Assembly (NCBI GenBank): GCA_006226375.1
Contig: SBHC01000058.1
Span: forward strand, 1-64,000
Length of the DNA stretch: 64,000 nucleotides
Reading direction: 5' to 3'
Source: Deltaproteobacteria bacterium
Lineage (GTDB): Bacteria; Myxococcota_C; UBA6777
How positions within the stretch are numbered: the stretch's first letter is position 1; each line of letters opens with the position of its first letter. The position numbers were made by a program, and so were the translations under genes. A model generated the notes under the pieces. It ran no database searches and was not told the origin of the DNA. It saw only the letters and a program-made list of their open reading frames with translations. Shown here one piece after another: positions 56,824 to 64,000 of this stretch.

Positions 56824-57696
56824 ATGAAAGTGCAAGGATCCCAACCCGGTCTGGTCCAAAATCAAGCCAACAACGTAGAAGGCCAAGCCGAGATTGTCTG
56901 TCCCGTCATCCGAGGCATGGTCAGCGACGGCCACCTCAACGTTGACGCCGAAGGCAACGCTCAGATCTCTGAGCTCAAAGACATCTTTGAAGATCTCGGA
57001 TTCAACCGTCACCTCGCCAACGTTGCCGTTGTGGGTAACAAGCCCAGCGCCATCCTTGGCAACTTGTTTGGTGGCACGTTCAATGTGAACGATCTGCGCG
57101 GCGGTTTGCTCGATCACAGCGGCGACTCCATGATTCTTCGCAACGGAAAGTTCGACCCCGAGCGCTTTGATGTGCTGGTGTCGCACAGCTCCGACGGTCA
57201 GCGCATGACCACCGAAGACTTCCAAAAGGCCATCCAAACCAACAAAACGGACGACGACGCAAGCTGGATTGGCAGCCAGATCAGCAAGGTTGAGTTCCGC
57301 ATTCTGTTGGACGCGTTTGGCACCGAAGGTCCCGACGGAGTCAAAGGCATCAGCATTGATGACCTCCGCAACCTGTATGAGAACAAGCAAATCCCCTCCA
57401 GCTTCCGCCCCGTGGAAACTGCCACTCCCAGCAACGACATCGCTTCCCTTGCGGGTCATGCACGCAACCTCGCCACAGGTAGCCAAGTGGGCGCAGCCAA
57501 GGCAGGACTGAGCAGCGCTCTCCAAGGCTCCGACTTGTTGTCCTCCGGCGACGTCGCAGTTCAGGGCATGGGCAAAGGCGCTTGTCCCTACATGGGTCAG
57601 GACCAAAGCACCGCAGCCTCCAGCCCCGAAGTGGTCCAACTCCACAACGAAATGGCTCCAACCACTCCCACCGAGCTCGCCCAAGTCGCTGAATAA
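56824..57696 (+). CDS. Hypothetical protein with EF-hand-like segments and a CPYM motif
   Basis: 290 residues, no signal peptide. Three segments look like degenerate EF-hands: DGHLNVDAEGNAQISELKDI, HSSDGQRMTTEDFQ and GPDGVKGISIDDLRNLYENK. The Ca-binding positions are incomplete. The C-terminus is Ala/Ser-rich with a GKGACPYMGQ motif whose single Cys might bind a metal or haem; that is a guess. It follows the small protein at 56281 closely, so they may be one operon. I do not recognise the family. Confidence 0.55.
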   Translation: MKVQGSQPGLVQNQANNVEGQAEIVCPVIRGMVSDGHLNVDAEGNAQISELKDIFEDLGFNRHLANVAVVGNKPSAILGNLFGGTFNVNDLRGGLLDHSGDSMILRNGKFDPERFDVLVSHSSDGQRMTTEDFQKAIQTNKTDDDASWIGSQISKVEFRILLDAFGTEGPDGVKGISIDDLRNLYENKQIPSSFRPVETATPSNDIASLAGHARNLATGSQVGAAKAGLSSALQGSDLLSSGDVAVQGMGKGACPYMGQDQSTAASSPEVVQLHNEMAPTTPTELAQVAE

Positions 57697-57847
57697 GCGA
57701 ACCACTCCTCCCTTTTTCTTCTCGATTCCATCCCAGCCTTTCCCCAAACCACAAAAGTTGCTCCTCGTTAACTTGGGTTAATGAAGCATCCGTGCAGGTT
57801 TCTTATTCTCCTTTCCAACAACCGAATGGAACCAAGGAGAAAAACCC

Positions 57848-58582
57848 ATGAAAGCACAACACAATAAGATCCTTATCACGGGTGGGACCGCAGGAATAGG
57901 ACTTGCGATGGCTCAACAGTTTCTTGCGCACAACAACACCGTCATCGTGGTGGGTCGGCGGCAAGAAAGGCTTAACCTTGTTTGTGAGCAAAACCCAGGA
58001 CTGTTGGGAAAAGCTTGCGATGTTTCCATCTCCTCCGAACGTGAAGAGTTGAAGCGCTGGGTCCAAGAGCATCACCCAGACCTGAACCTTTTGATCAACA
58101 ACGCTGCCGTGCAATACAACTTTGCAATGCTGACCGACGGAGTCACAGGAAACGACATCAGTCAGGAGGTCCAAACCAATTTGGTGGCACCTGTCGAACT
58201 TTGTCGTTTGCTGCTCCCCATTCTTCAGCAACAGCCGGAGTCTGCGATCGTCAACGTCACCACAGGGCTGGTCTTCTCTCCCAAGAAAAGCGCCCCTGTT
58301 TACTGTGCAACCAAGTCAGCGCTTCACACTTTCTCCCAGGCTCTGCGGTACCAATTGGAAGGCACCTCCGTGAAAGTCTTTGAGTTGCTTCCGCCGTTGG
58401 TCGAAACCCAAATGACAGAAGGACGCGGGACAGGTAAGATAGCACCCGAACAATGTGCAGAGGCCTTGTTCCGAGGGTTGAAGCGGAATCAATACGAGAT
58501 TCCTGTTGGCAAAGTCCACTTGTTGCGGTGGCTCTGGCGCCTCTTCCCCGTCTGGGCAGGTCGCTTGCTACGAAACACGTGA
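57848..58582 (+). CDS. Short-chain dehydrogenase/reductase (DltE-like)
   Basis: NAD(P)-dependent oxidoreductase with a Rossmann fold. TGGTAGIG (11-18) binds the cofactor, NNAA stabilises the sheet, and YCATKSAL holds the catalytic Tyr and Lys; a Ser/Thr-rich VTTGLVF precedes them. The sequence LINNAAVQYN and the C-terminal RLLRNT are like DltE-type SDRs. Substrate unknown. Length 244 residues. It is 7 bp ahead of a Crp/Fnr regulator. Confidence 0.88.
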   Translation: MKAQHNKILITGGTAGIGLAMAQQFLAHNNTVIVVGRRQERLNLVCEQNPGLLGKACDVSISSEREELKRWVQEHHPDLNLLINNAAVQYNFAMLTDGVTGNDISQEVQTNLVAPVELCRLLLPILQQQPESAIVNVTTGLVFSPKKSAPVYCATKSALHTFSQALRYQLEGTSVKVFELLPPLVETQMTEGRGTGKIAPEQCAEALFRGLKRNQYEIPVGKVHLLRWLWRLFPVWAGRLLRNT

Positions 58583-58589
58583 GAACGTT

Positions 58590-59201
58590 ATGGCAGAAGA
58601 ACGCAAACAACGATGGGCCCAATTGCGCAAAGTCCTTCAACAGATGATGGAGGTTCCTGACAAAGAGTGGCTCGTCTTTGCCGACCTCTTCCAGCTCAGG
58701 ACCTTTGCCAAGAATGACTACCTCCTACGGGCAGGCGAGACCTCCGATCCTTGCTTTTTCCTGTGCGAAGGCGTTGTGCGGTTCTACTACCTGACACCGG
58801 ACGGAAAGGAGTTCAACAAGTCCTTCCTTCAAGCCCATCAATTTGCAGCTTCTCTGAGCACCAGCCTGTTACAAACCCCTGCACGCTTCAGCATGCAAGC
58901 CCTGGAGGATGTCGTGGCTTTGGAAGCTTCTCTCTCCAGCCTTCGCGACCTGTTCCCTCGTCACATCTGCTGGGAACGGTTGGGTCGAACCATGGCGGAA
59001 CAGCTCGCCATCAAGAAAGAGCTTCGAGAATGCTCCTTCCTGCTCGACTCCGCTGAAGAACGCTATCTTAACTTCCTCCGCGACTACCCTGGCCTTGAAG
59101 ACAAAATTACCCAGTACCATGTGGCATCCTACCTGGGCATTACCAACGTGGCTCTTTCTCGCATTCGTCGGAGGATTCGAGACAATGAAGAGGCTTCATG
59201 A
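58590..59201 (+). CDS. Crp/Fnr-family transcriptional regulator
   Basis: 203 residues with an N-terminal cyclic-nucleotide-binding-like barrel (about 20-120, FAKNDYLLRAGETSDPCFFLCEGVVRFYY) and a C-terminal region with a winged helix-turn-helix (QYHVASYLGITNVALSRIRRRI). The phosphate-binding Arg of CRP is not evident, and no Fe-S Cys set is present, so the ligand is unknown. ATG at 58590 follows GAGA. It lies 7 bp after the SDR gene and probably controls it. It converges on the giant repeat gene. Confidence 0.85.
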   Translation: MAEERKQRWAQLRKVLQQMMEVPDKEWLVFADLFQLRTFAKNDYLLRAGETSDPCFFLCEGVVRFYYLTPDGKEFNKSFLQAHQFAASLSTSLLQTPARFSMQALEDVVALEASLSSLRDLFPRHICWERLGRTMAEQLAIKKELRECSFLLDSAEERYLNFLRDYPGLEDKITQYHVASYLGITNVALSRIRRRIRDNEEAS

Positions 59202-59219
59202 ACCTCTGAAAGGAAGGCT

Positions 59220-62200
59220 TTAGCGTGTTTTGCAGAGGGTGAAGGTCGTACCGTTTGCAGTGGAGAGCGTGGTCGCCGTCGACATCGGACCTTGCAACAC
59301 ATACCGGTTGAACTGTCCGTTGTTTAGGGTACAACCGGAGCAAGAGTTACCGTATCGATGCAGCACCGTGATGGGAAATCCACAATCACGCCCAGGGTTG
59401 CTTTTCCCAAAACGACAGGCCCCCAGCTTGCTGTCCGCAAGGAAGCCCAACGCCACACAGGTCCGTATTTTGTTGAGCCCATTCAACGACAGTCGATCCA
59501 AGGGATAGTTGTTGGGACCTCGAATGTTCCACATCTTGCACTCGCCAGAACTCAGCAACTGGGCGCGGAACGAATACGTCAGCTTGGACGGGTCTCGCGT
59601 CTTTCCGGTGTAATCGGCAGCAGTCGCGGCACACAAACGCTTCTTCAACGCCATGTCACAGTACACACGGAGCACAGAGCTACTGGGCTTCACATAGTAT
59701 TCACCATCGGGAGAGGCTGAGTAGGTGTTCTTCTGCGCGCTACAGCTAGCTTGTGGCGCATAACAAAGATTGGCGACACAGTTCTGTTGGTTAGGGCAGT
59801 CATCGAGAGTTTGGCAAGCACACTTCCCGCTTTTGCACAGCTTGGACTTGCAATCACCATTCACCTTGCAGGTCTTTCCGTAGTCACAGGCGTTGCATGT
59901 TCCGCCACAATCCACGTCGGTTTCTGTGGAGTTCTTCACACCGTTTTGACAGGGTGGCTTGCTCTCACACTTTCCATCGGTGCAGTAGCCCCCGGTGCAA
60001 TCGCTGTTTTGCGTGCAGGTTTTTCCATCCACACACTTCACACATGTTCCACCGCCGCAATCCACGTCGGTTTCGGCGTTGTCTTTGGCTCCGTTTTTAC
60101 AAGCATCCGCAACACACTGGCCAGTGCCTTTGTTGCAGAAGTTTGGAGAACATTGTGCGTTGTCGGTACACGCCGAACACACATTGTTGAGGCAGGCTTT
60201 TCCACCTGTGCAGTCGTTCCGGGTGCGGCAGTCGCCTGTTTTGCAGACGCCCGACAGACACAGCTTCCCAGTCCCGCACTCTGTATCCGAAGCACAGCTT
60301 GTACACTTGTTAGCCTTGCACACTTTTCCACCGGTACAGTCGGTCGTTTGGCGACAATCAGCAGCCGTGCAAGCTCCCGAGAGGCACAGCTGACCTGTTG
60401 TGCACTGGCTGTCTTGGGAGCAAGGACGACAGGTGTTCGCCACGCAGACTTTTCCACCAGTACAGTCCGTGGATTGGCGACAGTCAGCCACCTTGCACAA
60501 GCCAGAGAGACACAATTTCCCGGTCCCACACTCGCTATCGGCCGAGCAGTTCACGCACTTGTTGGCCTTGCAAACTTGCCCACCTGTGCAGTCCGTGGTG
60601 GTGCGACAGTTGGCGGCTTTGCAAGCTCCTTGCAGACAGAGCTGACCGCTGGTGCATTCGCTGTCATTGGCGCAGTTCACGCACGTGTTGGCTTTGCAGA
60701 TCTGTCCTCCAGTGCAATCGTTGGACGCCCTGCAATTCCCTGTCTTGCACAGTCCAGCAAGGCAAAGCTGGCCGGTAGCACATTCACCGTCAGCACGACA
60801 AGCCGCGCAGTTGTTTTGGGTGCACACCTGACCGCCCGTACATTCGCTGGAAGACCGACAATTGCCTTTCACACAAACGCTGGACAGACACAGCTGGCCG
60901 CTGTCGCACTCGCTGTCTTTGATGCACGAGGTACACACGTTTCCGGTGCATACTTTTCCACCCTGACACTCGGAGTTGCTGCGGCAGTTTCCGACAATAC
61001 AGAGGCCGGACAAGCACAGCTCTCCGCCCGAACATTCGCTGTCCTGGCTGCAAGAAGTGCAGGTGTTTTGCTTGCACACCTGACCACCCGTGCAATCGGC
61101 CAAGATGCGGCAGTTTCCGACTTTGCATGCACCGGACAGACAGAGCTTACCCGTGCCGCAGTCACCGTCTTTGGTGCAGGCCGAACACACGTTTTTCTTG
61201 CAAACTTGTCCACCCGAACAGTCGCTGTCGGTTCGGCAATTTCCGGGCGTGCAGGCTTTGCTCAAGCAAAGACGCCCCTGAGGACAGTCCGCATCCGACG
61301 AACAGGGCGAGCACACATTCACTTTGCACACTTCTCCCGTTGGGCAATCGGTTGCTTGGCGGCAGTTGGCTTTCTTGCACAAATTGGCCAAACACAGCTC
61401 CTCTTTGGCGCAATCCTTGTCAGCCGAACACGCGGAGCATTGGTTGCTTTTGCAAACACGCCCACCGGAGCAGTCGGTCGTTTGGCGACAGTCGCCCGTT
61501 GTGCAAACACCGCTCAGACACAGCTTCCCGGTTCCACATTCTCCGTCGTTCTGGCATGCTTCGCATTTGTTGGTTTTGCAGACCTGGCCACCGGAACAGT
61601 CGGTCGTTTGGCGACAATTTCCACCTTTGCAGGCACCTTGCAAGCACAGATTTCCGTTCCCACAGTCAGCATCGGCAGCACAAGCCGTGCAAGAGTTGGC
61701 CTTGCAGATCTGACCGTTCTGGCAGTCTTGGGCATCTCGACAGTTGCCCTGTGTGCAAACTCCATTGAGGCAGAGGTTGCCTTTGTCACAGTCGCTGTCG
61801 TTGGTGCAGGCCGTACAACTATTCTGGAGACAGGCCAATCCTTTGGAGCAGTCGCTGTTGCTGCGACAGTTGGCGGTTTTGCAAGCCCCTGCAAGGCAGA
61901 GAGAGTCGGTGCCACAGTCTTTGTCCTCGGCGCAAGCGGTGCAGGTGTTGGCTTTGCAGATCTGACCGTTTTGACAGTCTTCGTTCTTTCGACAGTTCGC
62001 TGTGGTGCACTTGTCCGACAGACAAAGTTGCCCTTGGGCGCATTCGTTGTCGTCGGTGCAGGCTGTACATTGGTTGGCTTTGCAGACTTGACCGCCCTGG
62101 CAGTCTTTGGCCTCACGACAATCTCCAGCCGCACACTTGTTGTTCAGGCAGAGAGAACCTTGCCCACAGTCGGAGTCATCGGAGCAGTCGGAGCATTGGT

Positions 62201-62852
62201 TGTTTTTGCAAACCTGGCCGCCCTGGCAATCTTTGGTTTCTCGGCAATCACCGGCCTGGCATTTGCTCTCCAGGCAGAGGGAACCCGAAGCACAGTCGCC
62301 ATCCTTTTCACAGCCGGCGCATTTGCTGTCTTTGCAGATCTGACCGGTCGAGCAATCCTTGGCATCCATACAATCTACACAAGCAGAGGTTGTGGTGTCA
62401 CAGACCTTATTGTTGGAGCAATCTTCACTTTTGCGACACCCTTCCTGACACGCCTCTTGGTTGCAGATCTTGCCCACACCACACTGGCTGTCCTCTGTAC
62501 AGACGATGCAACGACCGCTGTCACAGACTTTGCCATCCGTACAGGGAGTACCGTCATCGCACGATGACTTCTTGCAAACACCGCTCTCACAAATGTTGCC
62601 CGAACCACAAGCGTCGTCTTGTTCGCAGCTTTTGCATCGACCGCTTGTGCAGAGTTTTCCGTCGGTGCAAGCCTTGGCATCGCTACACTCAGCGTCCTGA
62701 CACAAGCTGCTGGTACAGATCTTCCCACCGGAGCAATCCGCGTCTGTGGAACAGGAAGGCAACGCAGGTGGTGAACTGCACGCTCCCATAAAAACCACAG
62801 CCAACATACAACAAAGGCCCCCCAGCCCCCAAAGCAATAACCCTCTACGCAT
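59220..62852 (-). CDS. Giant lipoprotein with about 17 tandem cysteine double-modules and a lectin-like C-terminal domain
   Basis: 1210-residue lipoprotein (lipobox MGAC, Cys25). After irregular modules to about residue 200, about 17 double-modules of about 43 residues follow, consensus NCR-x(3)-DC-x-GGQVC-x(3)-C-x-x-C-x(2)-DxxCGxGxLCLSGxCK. Then come two ETDVDCGG modules (residues about 940-1040), a motif common in myxobacterial surface proteins. The last 190 residues (DGEYYVKPSS, LRVYCDMALK) resemble GON/fibrinogen-related domains. The ATG follows GGAG. It parallels the Stig1-repeat protein in design with a different repeat. Function unknown. Confidence 0.85.
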   Translation of the reverse strand: MRRGLLLWGLGGLCCMLAVVFMGACSSPPALPSCSTDADCSGGKICTSSLCQDAECSDAKACTDGKLCTSGRCKSCEQDDACGSGNICESGVCKKSSCDDGTPCTDGKVCDSGRCIVCTEDSQCGVGKICNQEACQEGCRKSEDCSNNKVCDTTTSACVDCMDAKDCSTGQICKDSKCAGCEKDGDCASGSLCLESKCQAGDCRETKDCQGGQVCKNNQCSDCSDDSDCGQGSLCLNNKCAAGDCREAKDCQGGQVCKANQCTACTDDNECAQGQLCLSDKCTTANCRKNEDCQNGQICKANTCTACAEDKDCGTDSLCLAGACKTANCRSNSDCSKGLACLQNSCTACTNDSDCDKGNLCLNGVCTQGNCRDAQDCQNGQICKANSCTACAADADCGNGNLCLQGACKGGNCRQTTDCSGGQVCKTNKCEACQNDGECGTGKLCLSGVCTTGDCRQTTDCSGGRVCKSNQCSACSADKDCAKEELCLANLCKKANCRQATDCPTGEVCKVNVCSPCSSDADCPQGRLCLSKACTPGNCRTDSDCSGGQVCKKNVCSACTKDGDCGTGKLCLSGACKVGNCRILADCTGGQVCKQNTCTSCSQDSECSGGELCLSGLCIVGNCRSNSECQGGKVCTGNVCTSCIKDSECDSGQLCLSSVCVKGNCRSSSECTGGQVCTQNNCAACRADGECATGQLCLAGLCKTGNCRASNDCTGGQICKANTCVNCANDSECTSGQLCLQGACKAANCRTTTDCTGGQVCKANKCVNCSADSECGTGKLCLSGLCKVADCRQSTDCTGGKVCVANTCRPCSQDSQCTTGQLCLSGACTAADCRQTTDCTGGKVCKANKCTSCASDTECGTGKLCLSGVCKTGDCRTRNDCTGGKACLNNVCSACTDNAQCSPNFCNKGTGQCVADACKNGAKDNAETDVDCGGGTCVKCVDGKTCTQNSDCTGGYCTDGKCESKPPCQNGVKNSTETDVDCGGTCNACDYGKTCKVNGDCKSKLCKSGKCACQTLDDCPNQQNCVANLCYAPQASCSAQKNTYSASPDGEYYVKPSSSVLRVYCDMALKKRLCAATAADYTGKTRDPSKLTYSFRAQLLSSGECKMWNIRGPNNYPLDRLSLNGLNKIRTCVALGFLADSKLGACRFGKSNPGRDCGFPITVLHRYGNSCSGCTLNNGQFNRYVLQGPMSTATTLSTANGTTFTLCKTR
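60060..62250 (-). repeat. About 17-copy tandem array of 129-bp cysteine double-modules
   Basis: DNA of the NCR...GGQVC...LCLSGxCK modules. Copies are diverged but in register, suggesting expansion by unequal recombination followed by drift. Not a CRISPR. Confidence 0.85.
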
Positions 62853-63280
62853 GGAAACACTCCATCCTCTTTAAAAGTCAAACCAACTCAACAAAGTAGA
62901 GTGTAACAAATACGAGGGGAGTCGCCTAGAAAGAAGTGAAAGAGAAGTATGGTCGCAGGTAGTTGATTCTTTGAGTTCTTTGAAGAGGAAAGGAGCAGGG
63001 TGGGTCATTGATACAGGTTGCGTAGAAGCCCTTTGCCAAGCGAAAGGCCAATCTACGACCAAGGAAACACGAACCGCAGATGCACACGAAATTCACGTAA
63101 ATAGATTGGGTACTCAGATGAATGGAAAAGAACAAAGAAGGTATTGAAGTATCACAGTTTGCAGTATTGGAGTGCCCACGAATGTGGGTACTTCTCCCTT
63201 GTCTATATCCCGCATGACTAGCCGGGTACATGTTTCGGGCCGCGTAGGTGCCCGGCGTCATCACCAATGCAGATGGAAGA
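62853..63280. other. Intergenic region with hairpins downstream of the partial gene
   Basis: No gene seen. GCCGGGTAC (63221-63229) pairs with GTGCCCGGC (63248-63256) 25 nt after the stop of the minus-strand gene, and a second hairpin GTGCCCAC/GTGGGTAC lies at 63172-63191. Neither has a T-run. Confidence 0.35.
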
Positions 63281-64000
63281 TTAGATTTGGCGGCCGAGCA
63301 GGTTGAGATCCATGTTGACGCGCACTTCTGGGTTCACAATACGGTAGCGTCCATCCTCATGGACTGTAATGTCGCCCAGGTCGATGCGAGCGGTGCCATC
63401 TTGCAACTCACCGCTGATCTCGGCGCCACCCTGGCTGTGGTGAAACTCCTGGCGACCCAGATCCGCAAAGATGGTCCCGTTCATGCGAGCCACATGACCG
63501 TCTTGGTCTTGCCCAAGCTGTGACGACAGTTGAAGCTTGCTTCCTTCTTCAAACCGGAAGGTCTGTCCGTCGGGCAGGGAGATTTCGCCGCTGTCCAGGT
63601 CGGCCTCGATTTCAAGGTCGCCCTGCAGCTTGGGTCGTTCGCCCATTGTATTCAGCTCGGTCAGGTTCAAGGTCGCTCGACTGTCGCGGCCCAGATCCAG
63701 GTCGGTCACACCGTTGAGCGCCATACGACCGTCATCCATTCGGGCTTCAGCGCGGAAGTTTCCGTCCAGAGCGATGCCTTTCTCGGAGTCCAAACGAATC
63801 GTTCCAGAGCCGGTCAAGCGACCGTCCAACCCTTGGATGTTGGTGGCCCCGGTTGCGATGTTGAGGTCGGACACCCGCGCGTCCAGGTTGTCGAGAGTCA
63901 AAGACAACTGGGTAGGACCGTCGGAAGGCATCTGAAAGCTTCCCTGGCTTTGCGCAGAGACAATGTCGACGCTACCGGGTGTTCCGTCTTCGTTCACCAG
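63281..64000 (-). CDS. C-terminal part of a large beta-rich protein (cut by window edge)
   Basis: At least 239 residues, continuing beyond position 64000, so only the C-terminus is seen. The sequence is repetitive beta-strand with short alternating patterns (LSLTLDNLDARVSDLNIATGA, GRLTGSGTIRLDSEKGIALDGNFRA, LQGDLEIEADLDSGEISLPDGQ) and ends VNMDLNLLGRQI. The layout resembles AsmA/TamB-like or bactofilin-like beta proteins, but the family is not recognised. A codon for Met/Val at the edge is not taken as the start. Confidence 0.6.
   Translation of the reverse strand: MVNEDGTPGSVDIVSAQSQGSFQMPSDGPTQLSLTLDNLDARVSDLNIATGATNIQGLDGRLTGSGTIRLDSEKGIALDGNFRAEARMDDGRMALNGVTDLDLGRDSRATLNLTELNTMGERPKLQGDLEIEADLDSGEISLPDGQTFRFEEGSKLQLSSQLGQDQDGHVARMNGTIFADLGRQEFHHSQGGAEISGELQDGTARIDLGDITVHEDGRYRIVNPEVRVNMDLNLLGRQI

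Noticed and set aside
59751-62567. 938-codon plus-strand frame opposite the giant Cys-repeat gene
   Set aside because: Its repeats are the reverse translation of the Cys modules; no signal or family. The minus-strand gene has a signal peptide and a ribosome site.

Overview
The window looks like a chromosomal segment of a Gram-negative bacterium of the former Deltaproteobacteria, most likely Myxococcota or Bradymonadota. The clues are many lipoprotein signal peptides followed by Asn-rich linkers and cysteine-rich repeats, an HU protein with a lysine-rich KAATKK tail, a Hanks-type kinase beside an FHA/sigma-54 activator, SpoVG in a genome with outer-membrane proteins, and a proton-pumping pyrophosphatase. 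This placement is inference; no rRNA is present. I see no phage, insertion sequence, CRISPR array or plasmid functions. The only relic is a small Rpn-type fragment near 8.5 kb.

Layout. 0-10.5 kb: housekeeping genes (hppA, pth, rplY, tRNA-Gln, spoVG, an SbcD/Mre11-like nuclease, infA, rph, rdgB) and a membrane protein. 10.7-16.1 kb: a four-tRNA cluster (Pro, Arg, Arg, Leu) leading into tig-clpP-clpX-hup. The order is the classical one, but lon is missing between clpX and hup. 16.6-21.8 kb: panB, a beta-barrel-like protein, a 1-kb T-depleted non-coding island, and a secreted GH13 amylase lipoprotein. 22-31.2 kb: a signalling block (Ser/Thr kinase, TPR membrane protein, FHA-GAF-sigma-54 activator, lipoprotein), then a flavin amine oxidase and a carboxypeptidase-regulatory-like lipoprotein with a frameshifted 3' end. 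31.7-35.5 kb: cysteine-rich and Asn-linker lipoproteins and a second TPR protein. 35.6-41.6 kb: a minus-strand translation/replication block: four Ser tRNAs, tRNA-Arg(ACG), tadA, SRP RNA, dnaX, ybaB, recR, lipA. 42.2-49.3 kb: a Cys-rich lipoprotein, a three-gene biotin carboxyltransferase cluster (12S, 5S and 1.3S-like), yebC and an esterase. 49.4-64 kb: surface and accessory genes dominated by two giant cysteine-rich repeat lipoproteins (1360 and 1210 residues), with a TIM-barrel hydrolase lipoprotein, an SDR/Crp pair and small unknowns.

How the parts work together. TadA is encoded beside tRNA-Arg(ACG), the usual bacterial substrate for A34-to-inosine editing, and its 3' end overlaps a tRNA-Ser gene. 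The carboxylase cluster has carboxyltransferase and biotin-carrier subunits but neither biotin carboxylase nor a membrane decarboxylase subunit, which suggests a methylmalonyl-CoA transcarboxylase. The kinase-FHA pairing suggests phosphothreonine-dependent control of sigma-54 transcription. dnaX carries an A9 tract whose slippage would terminate translation in either alternative frame, a Thermus-like way to make a gamma form.

Start codons were chosen by Shine-Dalgarno match and family length, so many proteins here are shorter than the longest possible reading frame.
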